From assembly GCA_008508345.1 (NCBI GenBank), contig QNGE01000960.1:121906-185905 (forward strand): 64,000 bases of DNA, written 5' to 3'. Made by a program: the position numbers and the translations under genes. Shown piece by piece: positions 1 to 12,414 of this stretch (the first letter of the stretch is position 1; each line of letters opens with the position of its first letter). The DNA comes from Paragonimus westermani (lineage: Eukaryota; Platyhelminthes; Trematoda; Plagiorchiida; Troglotrematidae). The notes under the pieces are model-generated. The model worked only from the letters and a program-made list of their open reading frames with translations. It had not been told where the DNA came from and ran no database searches.

Positions 1-1952
1 TGCAATAGATATGTATAGCTCGCGTAGGCTGAACGCTGGAAACCGCCGCGCCCATTTTTCTCCCCGACTATGTATAGTTGATAATCCGTACGGCAAGTGA
101 CTCATTTAATCCGGACCCGATCGTTTTGTGACCGAAACTGTCACCTTCTTCATCCGAATCAGAGCCCCAGGTCTACTCTTTCCCCAAAAACATATTGTCC
201 CCATTTTGATTGAGTCACGCGTCCTCCTCCGCTTCGACTGATTCGCTTGATTTAGTCACTCAGTGTTATCTTTTTTCCGTCACCGTCAAACCGAGGAAGA
301 ATTTCACAATTCCCATCATCCGTACATTCGGTGTAGTAAGGTTGTCGGTCTGATATTGAGCGATCTGTAAAATTGGGACTGCATTCGTTCAACAAAAGCC
401 TGCTCGTCCAACAAGGTTGCGCGTAACTACTACCTTGGTTATCAGTCCGGCCATAATACGTACGCAGTTGGTGTGACAATTATGTGCAAACCACCTCCAC
501 ACTGTTGTGGACCATGTGACTGTAATGCACACAGATGTTGTTTTTTTGTTCTGTTTTCTTTTCTTATGCGCCCAACCATGTTTATCTAGTGCAGACTGTG
601 ATTGGACTTCGTTGGACTTTATGGTACTGTGTGGCCTTCGATCATCAGGTTCAACCGAATCAAATGAGATTTGCTCACATGTTTAAATGAATACTTAACT
701 ACTGATTAGAATCGATCGGGATTTTAATCGTAAATTCCTTCTACTATCAAGAACAGTGGACGAGCTTATTTCTCACTAGTCTACCGAACTCGCATTGAGT
801 TCGATCTACAAAGTAGGACGTTCAGTGGATACGTTAGCTTAACGTGCTCAATCGGGTACCAAAATGAGCGAAGTATGCGAAGTATATCATCCTTGCTGTT
901 CACCTTTACATACTTCTGCTGACTGGAAACGAACACAATTCCATCAGATTCGGCAGGTTAAGCGGTAGAAACCAAAACTGTAGAATCAGGGAGTTTGTCA
1001 ATTGCTTACAAAAAAGATACGGTGCATTGATGGTCTCCAGTAATCCGGTGACTCATAACTGTCTTTTTCTTCGAGCACAAACACTTCGTTTTTCTGGAGA
1101 ATTTCATAATGTTTATGTTGTTCATTTTCTGTTCAACAGTGTGCTGTGTTCTGGCTGAGAACTCCAATCGGCCGAAGTCCTAAGGGGAGGGTAGACCTGT
1201 GTAACAGGGAACTGAAAGATAAATATGTGTATGTTTGTTGTATGACCTGCGCCAGCTGGTCGACACCAACTTCTTTTCTCATTTCTTGTCCAATAGCGTT
1301 TTGTAGTTGAAGGATCTCTTTTGTTCTAGACATTTGAGTCTATTTAAAACTACTCACTTGCGATTGTCTGTGAATGTTCATAGATGGTGATTCGGTGTGG
1401 CCCATGTTTCCCGATACTCTTTGAAACCGAGCTTTGTTTTCCCACTATACAGTATGCGCCTTTTCCTTTGAACTTCAAACCTCTTTGGTAATGTGTGAGC
1501 ATCATAGGATCGTTAGAATGTTTGCCTGATCAGCCCCTTGATTCGAAGAACATCTAGTCTTGCCACATCTGCCCATGAATTCCGCTCAGTATCCATAAAC
1601 GTGGCGTTTTCCACTTTCCACAATTCCACCGGTGCATTGTAGTTTACGGTCTTATTGTTCAACAGCAATTTGTGGGTCTTTATTGATCGTGAGTCGTTGT
1701 TGATCGTTCGATTGCAGCTGGTGCTGTGGACTCAAAGTGGTCAGTTTCCACTCTTTCCTTGTTATTGGCTTAACCGTGAGTATTACTCATACTCTAAATG
1801 TTTTTTATATATACATTTTTACAAGTTGCCGCGTAAACCGATGAGACAGTGAGGGGAATTTAAAGTCTTATGTTTATTTCCTCAACGGTTGTCGCTCGGT
1901 TATTCATATTTCTTTCATCTCTTCACAATTACGATCCCCATTCCACTCGTAG
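1..1952. other. unassigned 5' flank / intron of DUF4139 gene
   Basis: No exon is recognised here. The first recognisable exon of the + strand DUF4139 gene begins at 1953 and needs two bases from a preceding exon, so an intron must end at the AG at 1951-1952. The N-terminal DUF4140 and coiled-coil part of the family should be encoded upstream, either here undetected or before the window. A short open frame on the - strand (about 1133-1333) has a helical-looking start but no recognisable family and no clear splice context. Confidence 0.4.
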
Positions 1953-2082
1953 GGAGCTAAGCGTGCTCGTGGAACCGCGAGAGACCGGGCAAGTGGAAAT
2001 GTTGATTTCCTATGTGGTAGGCAAGTGCAGTTGGAAACCAGCCTACGATATTCGCATCTTCAACAGCGATGGCACTATGAAG
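1953..2082 (+). CDS. DUF4139 (MuiA/F37C4.5-like) protein, exon a (start of DUF4139 domain)
   Basis: This internal exon opens the DUF4139 domain of a mucoidy-inhibitor-like protein (family with C. elegans F37C4.5). Visible motif: SYVVGKCSWKPAYDIR, the family's hallmark (YxVxxAxWxPxYDxR) at the first beta-strands. The exon starts after the AG at 1951-1952, with one base completing a split codon, then reads GAG CTA AGC. It ends ATG AAG before GTGAGC at 2083, phase 0. The next exon also enters in phase 0, and the joined protein matches the family without a gap. The molecular function of animal members is not established; bacterial relatives are linked to exopolysaccharide/mucoidy phenotypes, which should not be transferred to this gene. 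The upstream part of the protein is missing from the annotation. Confidence 0.88.
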
Positions 2083-2494
2083 GTGAGCGAACATAGAAAG
2101 GACGAAATTAGCATTTTATTTGCAAAACCTTAGAATTCTGTCAATTACATTTGTGGTTGTCTGTGACGTACTGATTCACTGGTTTTTCGTTGTCTGTAGT
2201 TCCGTCAGTTCTTTTCAGATTGGATTCACACATCCGGTTCTCTGTTTGTGGCAAAACACCGACGTAAAAACCAATGAGTGAGTGTTTCTTCACCACCATC
2301 TCATTAGACTGAAATTCTTATGATTAGACAGCGGAATCCTAATTTACAACTCACCGACAATCGAAATGCCATACGAGCAGCTACAAATTAAACTCCGGGT
2401 CCCACATATTCGCTGGGCTCGAAAGGAAACACTAGACTAGAACTTCGCCTGCCGTTTTGTTAGGCTCCACGAGTGTTTACTGTCATGCAGTCTC

Positions 2495-2645
2495 AAGGCC
2501 CATATGTGAGATAAATGTTGGCAGGTGGCTCGCACCCCCACGGGCAAACTCACGGTAATCGAACTCTAACCCACGACCATGTGACTGGTAAACAGACGGG
2601 CGCGTTACAGCCGAGCTACTGTGAATTTCGTAATCAGAGCTCATC
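2495..2645 (-). repeat. tRNA-like SINE fragment
   Basis: On the - strand the sequence has a box-A-like TAGCTCGGCTGTAACGCGC, then about 45 bases later a box-B-like GAGTTCGATTACC. This is the split pol III promoter layout of tRNA-derived SINEs. It does not fold into a clean tRNA cloverleaf (no convincing anticodon arm or acceptor pairing), so a SINE or degraded tRNA-derived repeat fits better than a tRNA gene. Confidence 0.5.
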
Positions 2646-3698
2646 AGTATGGCACACTTGTTCAAACTGAGAACAAACCTTGTTCCATGTACCTGTGTGA
2701 CGATTGTGGTAATCACCACTTCATCACCTTCACAATCAACTTGGTGTGATTATCAATTGCGAGAATTCAGTTACAACCTCTTGGGCGTAGTGTCCAGGCT
2801 ACCCAATCATCTCAGATTAAGAGCAAATACCTGTTCTGTTTATTCTTTTCGATATCCTCGTGATCCGGTAGTGCCACTTAGGTCGAATCAACTAGCTTTA
2901 GTGAACAGCGTCTCTGTTGATCATTTATAATGTACCCATAACAAGCAGTGCTCTCTCATTCTAATGAATAACGAAAGTACTCGATCTAGATCCACTCGGA
3001 TAATACCAACTAGCCAGTGGTGACTTTGGTTTCGCAACAAGCTTTGTCGTGGAAGGAGTTCGGTCAGCAGTGGATTTCCATCGTCCAACCTGCACACAAC
3101 TTACAAGCCCATTGCATACCAGTGAGCAAAACAAGTGACCGAGGCCAGTTAACATGAATATGATTCGCATTCCCACCAGTTGTTCACATACATTCGCTTA
3201 TTCGTATCGTTCCATTAAGTTTAATCCTTGCTAGACAACATTTCATTCTTCGGTCAACCGATTCTCAGACCAGCTCACCACCAGGCCTGTTTGAACACCG
3301 TATCCCGAGTACTGTATTGAGTTGAATAAAAAATGGACAACCTAGTCAATATGAATTCGTCTTGAAAAAGGCGGCTTTTTCTTTGTAATGTGACAAACTT
3401 CTTTGCCAGACCTTGCTGGTCGGTCGGAGCATTATCTTCTTGGAATATTCAGATGAACATTATTAGTAATAAATGTCTTTGTAGCCCACGCCGCATACTG
3501 AGCCACCGAACCGAGAATAACAGAACAACAATGGCGTAAACCGCACTAAGCAATCTCATTTTATCGGAAGAACACTCCTTTTACTGAGGCACACTAGTAT
3601 GTACGATTGCAATTGGGCGACAAGCGTTATTGCGTTTTAATTGGCCAGTTCGTCACATTCGGGACAGCAGCCGTTCTTCATTGGTTGGCGCCGTTCCA

Positions 3699-4166
3699 TC
3701 ACAATTCCGTCTGCAGCAGCTCGTATGTGAATCCTAATGGGCTGAACCTTCCCCAATCAAGAAACCGCTTCAATCCCCTCTCCTTACAGCCCGCGTGATT
3801 CGGGGCGCCTAATTCAGTCCTTCTAGTTGCCCAGACAGCAGTTAATGCGTGAACCACATCATCATCTTTTATATTGGGGGAATACCCATGTGGTCCTTTA
3901 ATCGCCCACTTTTGAGTCTCTACAGATCTGTTGTTTTGCGCCTGGATTTCCGTAGTTAGATCGTGACTTAGTGGTCTTCCTTCCAGGTCCAGTCTTAGGC
4001 TCTGACGGTCACCATGTCGAGCTGGATGAAGTTGTATCCAATCAAGTGAAGGAGTGACTGGATGAATAGGCGGCATTAACCAACGGTCACGTGATTGACC
4101 GGTGCTGAGACGCGGATAGTTATTGTACGATCTTCCACGGTGATGTTGAGCAACGCGTAGCGACAA
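3699..4166 (-). other. unexplained 155-codon open frame, antisense in DUF4139 intron
   Basis: This is the second-longest uninterrupted methionine-started frame in the window and lies antisense inside an intron. The translation is hydrophilic, with no recognised motif, signal peptide or membrane segment. It includes an acidic stretch around NIKDDDVVHAL and a WxxRRTELG segment. There is no evident promoter, splice context or poly-A signal. It may be a chance frame within an old repeat. No function is proposed. Confidence 0.15.
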
Positions 4167-4735
4167 ACCAATGATCCCAGATATTCAAAACAAGATTGGA
4201 TCGTAATGCCACGGTACTATTGAACAAATTGTCAAAGTGAATATTCAGACAACCTCAACAGTTTCGATCGACAGATCGTTTTCAGGGAATGGGTTACAAT
4301 TTGTTGCTGAACGGGCTAAATATGAACCATAATCACAATAAGGCATTCATACCCAAAAGAGCTATTCCGAGCAGTCAACAGGTTCAAAACAATGGGGATG
4401 AGCCGAGCTCCAAAAAAGGGGGTGCACGCACCACTCAAGTAAAGTATAATGCCCGACAACTGGTTATTCGCACAACTATCAAATTGACGTGACAAAACAA
4501 AATCGTCTAGGTCAAGGTCCAATTAACGTCCAGAAACAGGGGAGGTTGAATGCAGAGGGGTGAATATTTAGGGGAATTGGGTTGGGTCGGATTTTCACAT
4601 GATTGTAGTTCAAAAATTCGATACAGTTATAACGATAACACATTGCTTCGTTCACTCTGGATAGGTGGCCATTCAACCATTGCGAAATTGTAGTTTTTCA
4701 TGTCAGGTCGACGGCTGCTTATCGTTGTTATCTGT

Positions 4736-4803
4736 TTTCAAGTTGACCATCACTCACGTTTGATCGCAACCTTCGCATTCAGATAGACTTTCCAGCCAGC
4801 CCC
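4736..4803 (+). repeat. dispersed repeat family A, copy 1
   Basis: Core wording shared with four other sites in the window: CATCACTCA, then TTTGATCGCA, then TTCGCATTCAGATAGAC and TTCCAGCCAGCCCC. Other copies lie near 8162, 15831 and 34041 (+) and 28525 (-). Divergence between copies is substantial, so the family is old. It is probably the tail or body of a short interspersed element. Confidence 0.55.
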
Positions 4804-5083
4804 TGTTCATTACTTGCCCATAAAGATACTGACAGTCCGACGGTTCTTTTCTTCTGTGTTCAGTGGGTAACACGGTGTGATACTACGTTAGTTCGGCTAG
4901 TTCGGACATTGATGTTAGTGGTTAGAACCAGGCTGCTGCCAAATTTATGGCCTAATTTAGTTCTGTGCCAGATTGCTTGTACATGTCTGGTTGGCTGTGG
5001 TTCTAACGCATTACCTCTTGCCAACAGCCTGTGTTTTTATCCACTAACCTTCGATCGGCTTTGTGTAACGTGTTTGTATCGTG

Positions 5084-5104
5084 TTGTGTGTGTGTGTGTG
5101 TGTG
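5084..5104 (+). repeat. (GT)n microsatellite
   Basis: About ten uninterrupted GT units lie in an intron of the DUF4139 gene. No other role is visible. Confidence 0.9.
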
Positions 5105-5541
5105 CAAAAACACTGCACACACCTAACATTTGATGTGTCTGTATGCGTGTACGCGTACACATTTGTACAGCCGGGTTGATGTTCTTCCAGGATTTGAAAG
5201 AGAATTCGTTATGTTTTCGTCTGAACCGTTGTTGTGCTTGGTCTAAGTGTAATTGATGAGGGTCTTCCCGCTCTCTTTTCCGTGAATCCGATAACAACTA
5301 AAACTTCTGAAACGGATAAATCACGGCTTAGACCATGCAACGATTACAATTGATTTCGTGCGTAACACACGCCTATTCACACATGTGCACGTTTGAACAT
5401 GGCGATCCTGAGTGTTTTTGTACACCCATTTTATTTTATATAGTTTTATATAGTTTGCCGGTTTACAAAATGTGTTTCTATGTTTGCGTTCACTGTCTTT
5501 GGGTCATATGTTCTCTTAACCACGCGACGATTTTTTCACAG

Positions 5542-5678
5542 ATTGTCTACTACGGCATGGTACAACAAGCAACTGGTGAGGATTGGGAATCCAGACTGAT
5601 GACGCTGTCAACTGCACTACCCGGTACTGGTGGGACTGTTCCCAATTTGGGATTGCAGCGTGTATGCTTTAAAAAAGA
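5542..5678 (+). CDS. DUF4139 protein, exon b
   Basis: This continues the DUF4139 domain: YYGMVQQATGEDW, then a segment reading LSTALPGTGGTVPNLG. It corresponds to the family's conserved YxAxVxQxTGEDW and LSTAxPxxxxxxPxL blocks, the most diagnostic part of the domain. The exon begins after TTTTTTCACAG (AG at 5540-5541) in phase 0 and ends before GTAAGT at 5679, phase 2. The one-base entry of the next recognised exon at 11908 restores the frame (GA+T gives Asp), which supports direct joining. A stop follows immediately if the donor is read through. Confidence 0.9.
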
Positions 5679-6244
5679 GTAAGTTGTTGGCTACTAGTTA
5701 AGCTTTATACAACAAATCACGATTTCCGGATTAGCCTGTCACGATGATCAGAGCGAAGCAATGCATGCGAATTAACATAAACTCAAGTGGCGGCTCAACT
5801 CGCAGACCACGTATTCAGTGTGAACTCGAAGGATTAAGTCCAGGAGGTGTGCAAGGAGAGGCCTTTGCAATTCAAACAGCCAATTCTGATTAATCAGTTT
5901 ATAGACCGTTGTAAAAGCGAAACCTTTATCTCTCAGAAACAAAAGATAGAGAGACTCTAACGGGAAAAGTTATTGGAAATGTATAAGCGAATATATTAGT
6001 GCACTCTGTATATAAAGTTGGAAAACAAACGAGGGTTTAAATTTGGGCTATGGAAACAAATGAAACTTCCAGTACACAGTGCGCCGACAAGGCAGGAGAA
6101 GCGAAAATGAAACAGATCACCATGGCCCAAATTTTTGGGAAAGAAAGCGAATGGTTTACCAGACGATGGGAGTGGCTGATGGATGCTAATCACAACAAAG
6201 ATAAGCGTATACATAGTCGAATTAGCTCGCTTGCATCCAAAGCA

Positions 6245-6400
6245 CTGTGGTTACGCCGAGACGACCAGAGCACTTGCGGCAGCATTCGTCACAGCACCAT
6301 ATGGTCACGTCACCACGACATATGGCTTCTGTAGAGTTTTTGCGATCTGCACGCTCTTGAACTTTCGGACGCCCGTCCGGGTCACATTCCTCCAAGCTGT
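6245..6400 (+). repeat. dispersed repeat family D, copy 1
   Basis: This shares a run of short blocks with 52470-52640: CACTTGCGG, GTCACCACGACATATGG (TGTCACCACAACTTATGG in the other copy) and CGGACGCCCGTCC followed by a CTCCA block. Order and spacing agree over about 150 bases, which indicates common descent rather than chance. Confidence 0.55.
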
Positions 6401-6491
6401 CCGGTTCAAAGCTGAGTCCTCTGATGACCTAAGGTCGATATTACGGTGCGAAAGATAACAGTCCAGTATCGCGGCTTCTAGCCACAACGAA

Positions 6492-6495
<4 letters not shown>

Positions 6496-6527
<32 letters not shown>
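6496..6527 (+). repeat. (CA)n microsatellite truncated by assembly gap
   Basis: About 16 CA units run directly into the N gap, so the true length is unknown. The repeat is a likely reason the assembly broke here. Confidence 0.95.
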
Positions 6528-6669
6528 NNNNNNNNNNNNNNNNNNNNNNNNNNNNNNNNNNNNNNNNNNNNNNNNNNNNNNNNNNNNNNNNNNNNNNNNN
6601 NNNNNNNNNNNNNNNNNNNNNNNNNNNNNNNNNNNNNNNNNNNNNNNNNNNNNNNNNNNNNNNNNNNNN
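6528..6669. other. assembly gap (142 N)
   Basis: A run of undetermined bases. Any apparent open frame crossing it on the - strand is an artefact of the CA repeat plus N. Confidence 0.99.
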
Positions 6670-8161
6670 CGGACGAGCCATCGCGCAACGAAATCGGACA
6701 AACAGACGAGGAATGGCAAGCGGGAAAGCCTCCGATAGAAGGTACCGGTCACACACGTAAACCGGTTATAAGTGCACACGACGTGAGAACGGAAACCGGG
6801 GGGTGCTGCGGGTTGGAATTACGACTCATAAACGAGAGAGCGCGCGTTGCATGTGACTGGCGATTTGGACAATAAAGATTGTGCTTTATTGGACGCCTTC
6901 TCGCTACAGAATGGCGTTAGCGACATCAGTTACCATGAATCATGTGACCGAAGATCAATGTCGTTTTATTGTATTTACGCTAGCTGGAGCATGCCCTCTC
7001 TCAACATAGTGCCCCAGTTCTAGGAGGGAAGTTAACGGCGGTTCATGACCTATTGCGTGCTGGGCCGCGCAGTCCCACTGCATGGTAACCTTAGGATGCA
7101 CAGATCACATGCCCCAGTGTTCTCACTTCCGAGCCTCCGTTGAGTCTCAACATGACTGGAATCGTAATTCCATTCCGTACCGTTCTGTTGACCATAGTTG
7201 GGTCACGCAAACGAGTAGCTCGGTTGCTTCGGTCATGACCGATTTGAATCGATTTTGGCTGGCTGTCAAGGTTCGTGTGTATCTCAAGCATTGAAGACAG
7301 TCGCCGAGTTGTGTAAGTGCATTTCAAACAGAGTGAAGAACGGTGAGATTAACCACTGAATTCTAGAGCTAGACGCACGAGAGATCTAGTCAGTAGAAAA
7401 TAAACTGCTCCCTAGAACTACACCAGTAGATCTCTCTGCCTCTGGACTGACACTACACTAACTTCTGCGCATCTCGACCACGTTTGGACAATTTAACCCA
7501 AGTTCCCTTGATAGCCATCATTTGGATCGCCCGTACATCCGCATTCCACTATTATTCTAGAATACATTCAGCTGACTTGTGAGTGGTGGCCGGGGATATG
7601 TGCAAATTTGCATGTAAGCATGCTTGCAGTTGTATACTTTCGCGTTTTTTTTCAATTGCTACATAAAATTAGCCGTCACATGCGTATTTGAAACGGTTTA
7701 AGTCAATAACGATTTTAACTAGGAGAGATCCTTGTCAGATCTTGAATATTATTTAATTTCTTCTCTAGAATGGTGCTATTTTTATACTCAACTGTTCAAA
7801 TTGTTTCGAAAAGAATATTTTGCGTTTATCACACTTTATCCTCCCAAACACAAAAGCTCTCATTGAATTCCAGCATCTCCGAATTAAGGTTAAGGTTATA
7901 CACAAGGCCCAATTTCAAAGACAATCTTTCCGCTTAGTTGTTACCGATGGCACGAGCTTTCTTACTCACTCCACTTTGAGGCTAGTGTCACAATTGCAGA
8001 GTTGACCCAGAGGATCGATAATCATGTCGGACAATGGACGAAGGAAGCGACGGCCCGGGGTTGACAGGCGCAAGCCGGCTGCTAGTGTACGAGCAGCACT
8101 CGACAACAGATATGTCATTATAGAGACTAAAAGGTGCATTAATAGGTGGTCGGGGCTTTGG

Positions 8162-8230
8162 TTGATTTAAGTTGAAGACCACTCACATTCGATCGCAGGG
8201 TTCGCGCTCAAATGGATCTTCCGATCAGCC
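8162..8230 (+). repeat. dispersed repeat family A, copy 2
   Basis: This has the same block order as the copy at 4736: TTTAAGTTGAAGACCACTCA, then TTCGATCGCA, TTCGCGCTCAAATGGATCTT and CCGATCAGCC. It is diverged but in register. Confidence 0.5.
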
Positions 8231-11200
8231 TCTTTCACAAAACGAAAGTGGTTGAACTTTCAGATATAATTCTGTTTTGAGGTCAGCCGTGCGGTAGTCA
8301 ACAAAGTTGCCTGATGAAAGCATGGCCGGAATCAAAATTCCGGGTTGTGACGAGCTCTTATAAGAAAGCACCCCCAGTCTAGTGCTTCTTTCTAGAAGAG
8401 ATTGGCTTGAAAGTCCGCGTGAATGTAAAAGCTGCGATCACACGTGAGTGATATCCAACTTAAAGATGCGTTGTTTGAACAGTATGTCTCGACTTGCATC
8501 CCGGTGGACCATATTTCTAACGAACCAGTTCCACCTGGAAAATTTGTCCTTATCTTTTCCCCCAAATCATTGCGGCTCATTCGATGGACTACCGGTTACC
8601 TAAATGTGTACACCGTGGTTGGTGGAACAACCGGCAGAACGGGTCAGCGTCTTCTTAGTGTGCTTACCGTTTCCTTGCCTTGAAACAAGTCCATACCCCC
8701 CATACCTCCCAAATACACTGTTCTTGATTCGACCAATTCTTCCTCCGTCTCTCAATCTGTTATTCACATCCACATGTTTATGTGGCCACCTGTCGTCTAC
8801 TACGAGCATATCTGTTTGCCACTAACAGACGCCGCTCCTAACAGAACAGAAAGCAAGCACTGAATTGTCTTGCCTTATCATCAAGTGATTAGTTTGACTG
8901 GCGTTGTGCCCACTATCTGCCAAGTTGATCCTGTACAACCTCGGAATCGATAGGTAATACCTAGTCGAAAGGACCGCTTTGCACTACCAAAAGCGAGTGA
9001 TAAATGGATACCGATTGAACAAGTGGTTAATACCAAAATGGCTTAAATGGTGCCCGTAAATCCATCCTTACCAGTATCAAAGGTTGGAGACAGCAGTGAA
9101 GACTACGGTACTATACAGAACACTGGTAAACAAGACAAGTACAAAGGAATTTATGGCTTCTCGTGGAAACCTCAAATGCAGAGAACCAGTATACTGAGTA
9201 ATACGTGGGGTATCAAACGAACACGAAACATTGTAACCAACACAGCTTAAACTAATGCAACGGTCGAACGGAAAACGGGGGTCAGTATGTAAGATGAACG
9301 GCGTACTCAAAAAAATTCGTTCGTTACACCAACAAAACACAAAGTTTGGGTAAGTTTAACAAAGGACGAGCTTCTTATTGGATAAGAGCACGTTTGATGA
9401 GCAAGTAAGAAGCGGGGTTGGCCCAGGAGGCTGACATGACTCATTGATCCGTCCAAAACGAGAGTCCTTTCGTAGCCAATGGAAAAATCCTGGCTATGAA
9501 TTAAACAGAGTTCAGTAACTTATAATCAGACTGTCTCAATCTATTTCAGCAAGTCAACATCGTGCCAAAAAAAACGATCACAGTAGATGGCAACAAATCA
9601 ACACACCGTTTTGTAGAATTTGTCAGTTTCTTCGTCTACTGAATTCGATGATGTGCTTACCACTTTGAAGCAGCTGTTCATCAAAAATACCCTCTTTTCT
9701 TGACTTAATGTTCCTTAACGAAGTGCTGTCATCATCGACTGTTGCTCACTGTGGCGCATGAACAAGAGTTGAAGGCTTCTGTTAGAATTGTGAAGCGGCG
9801 ATGGATTTTGTGATGGGGTCGCCCGATAACTCCCCGACAGTTTAACTGATAAAGGTGCCCCCTAAAAGAACAATCCGTTTGTGGTTCTTGCACATTCCAG
9901 CTGATTGGTAGACACTAATTGCGCAGCTGGAGGAGCAAGGATTGTCGCTAACTCCTATTGTCCACATTGTGATAGCTTTTAATCCAGTGACCACGTGATA
10001 ATCTCCGCCGCAGAAAAATAACGGTCATGAATCACCTGTTTATCACACATTCTGTCTGCTGACTCATTTGACTTACTCTGGACCATTTCCTAGACCCATT
10101 AGGAGCATTGCCATTGAGTACACATCCAGTGAATTCATACGTTTGTTCGGATCTGATCGCAATTCTTCTATATAAGAACACATGAAACAACACGACAGAC
10201 GGTTTCTCGCGCACTGATGTAAAAATAATTCACGTCGATACAGATGTGATTGACGTCAGGTAACCTCCAAGGAACTTTTCGTACCCACAACAGTAAGTTA
10301 AGCGCCTGTCTATGTTGGTATTTCCCAAAGTGAGGAATTACCATCTTCTGAAGAGTGATTTGAAAACATAAGGGGAAAGGTGACCGGAGAGGTCAACGGA
10401 GGTGCGCTTCAAATGTATGAATATGAGTATTTAAGGTTCTTTTTCAATGACTTTCAAATTGAGGATGACAGGCTGTTGTTGTCTCATTCGGTGCATTAAC
10501 CGTGCTGGTCTTCGGACATAAATGTATTATTGTGGATTACACTAACTGATGGTTTTTGGTGTCAGGGTTGTGACGTTAGCGTCTTTGTGATACCCATCGG
10601 GTGAAGGGAGTAACAACGTCGCGTTTAAAGTGCGAGAAAGATGACGACGTGGAGTTGAGGAAGTAAATGGGTCGAAAAACTGGAAACTTTCAGAAACCAC
10701 CGGTTTGTATCATACTCGCCACACTATATTTTAGGTCGCGAGTTTTCTGGACTTTTAATGTATGCTCATCCGCAAACTGCGTTTCAGTAGTAGCCCACGT
10801 CTCCACCTTAAAGCACACGTTCGGAAGTGTGCGTAAACACCCCATACATGCGTGATCGTCAATGTCCGCGATTCTGAAAAAAAAACTCGATTAATGGACA
10901 GTGCGAACGTACGGTCAGCTTACAGGACTCCTCAATGGTCACTTGGTTTGAAACATTGAACCCAGGGCTTAACGTGAACCGGAATTTCGATCGGACTTGA
11001 TTGACACTGTCCCATACGTCACAGCTGATTAACCGTTCGAACATAGGATTCGTTTATCTCTTCAAAAACCCACACTACTGTTGAAACGCACATCATTTGT
11101 GCCGTTTTACTGGATATAGATCCAGGCCCCAGTCAACCGATTACAGTGGCCGAGTCACACACTGACAACCGAGTTACTTACATGACTCAACTCTGACCAC

Positions 11201-11907
11201 ACGAGTAATACCGAATGTTGTAACTACCGCGTCGTCCTGTGGCTCGGCCATGGTCCGGGAGTGCGGATATTTTGGCATGCGATCAGCACATGCTGAAATC
11301 ACGACGACAGTGAGACTATCTAGTCGGCATATCAGTCCAGTATCTCATGCGTCATTACGTGAGATTCATACTCTTACATTTGGGGATTTCCTAGGACAGG
11401 GATATGTTCGGCCCTATGTATACGGCTTGTTTATTTCCGTCGGATGCACTTGATGCATTAAGTTGCCATGGTTCACACGACTCTACTAGTAGTTTTCTTT
11501 CGCCTAGCAATCAAACCTGAAATGGTCACCAAACAGTTCCTAAGACCTACGTCAACACAAAGACACGAACACAACTCAATGTTACACCCGGGTTTTGACT
11601 TCAACGTGTACAGCTAATTTCCTCTGTGTCCCTTTCAATACTAAAGATTTAGCTTGGTGTGACACTGTTTATTTTTGCGTTAACAATGTGTCGCTTGTTC
11701 GTACAGCAGTTCCAATGATGTATCTCATGAGGAATGAGCCATTTGTTCCCAAGTGAGGGATGTCCCTTTTGATGGAGACTGCTGCATAGGATTATAACTG
11801 TACTCATATATTTGGTTTTGGATATGGACTATTTATTTTGGTCAGTAAAACCAAATGCTGAGTGTTTTTCTTATCCATACTTTATTTCACTCTACTTTCC
11901 CCGATAG

Positions 11908-12100
11908 TCATTCACCGGCCAACGTTGTCCGACAGACAGGCGCTCCAACGACGATTTCCCAACTGCCTCCACCAGCAGTGACAACCAGCGCGGGAGCGCA
12001 TCGCGCTCGGGGCACGTCCAAGATGGGTGGATTTCGGAGACCTATGCGTCCGACTACTACCAGCTTCCACGAGGCCGATCGTATTCTGAGCGATATGGAA
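11908..12100 (+). CDS. DUF4139 protein, exon c (Ser/Pro/Thr-rich linker)
   Basis: The exon starts after CCCCGATAG with one base completing Asp, and its frame stays open for 64 codons. It encodes a low-complexity linker rich in Pro, Thr, Ala and Arg (for example TISQLPPPAVTTSAGA) that separates two conserved halves of the domain; related proteins also vary in length here. To keep frame with exon d (phase 0), the best donor is a non-canonical GC site: GAA followed by GCAAGT at 12101. The only nearby GT (in CAAGTTTT) would leave phase 1 and break the frame. Exon membership is well supported; the exact 3' border is inferred. Confidence 0.78.
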
Positions 12101-12414
12101 GCAAGTTTTGACTTTTGTTCAGTTATTAGCTCGTTTGTTTCTAACCTTTCCCTTTTTATAATGACTGATCGATCGGGCAAATATGCCATGTGATTGGCCA
12201 GTATGAACCTGAGTTACCACTGTCAACAGCCTTCAAGTCGAGAATCAGCTAACTGATTTGCCAAATTAACTCCCTGTTCCGGCCGTTCAGACAAGTTGAC
12301 AAACTGTGCCTTGCTATCATTTTCCGTAGTTTTGTCATCAAATTGTTCGATTTACGTTTCTCAGGTGTGATCATCATGCTGATGTCTCATTACAATTAAT
12401 TATTAACGTTACAG
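12101..12414 (+). other. short intron with probable GC-AG borders
   Basis: A 314-base intron, the shortest in this gene. It begins GCAAGT and ends GTTACAG. GC donors normally have an otherwise strong consensus, as this one does. The phases of the flanking exons require this border. Confidence 0.6.

Larger units (their letters stand above)
2083..5541 (+). other. intron of DUF4139 gene
   Basis: The intron runs from GTGAGC at 2083 to TTTTTTCACAG ending at 5541. It contains a tRNA-like SINE fragment on the - strand (about 2500-2640), a copy of dispersed repeat family A (about 4736-4803), a GT microsatellite (about 5084-5104) and an unexplained 155-codon antisense open frame (3699-4166). No second gene is supported. 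Confidence 0.75.
5679..11907 (+). other. 6.2-kb intron of DUF4139 gene, with assembly gap
   Basis: The intron runs from GTAAGT at 5679 to the AG at 11906-11907. It holds a repeat copy near 6250-6400 that resembles 52470-52640, a CA microsatellite, a 142-base run of N, and a family A repeat near 8162. Short open frames (for example + strand 6050-6334) show no recognised domain. Exon phases on both sides match, so no missing exon is required. Confidence 0.7.

Noticed and set aside
6305..6779. Long - strand frames across 6305-6779
   Set aside because: They exist only because of the CA repeat and the run of N.
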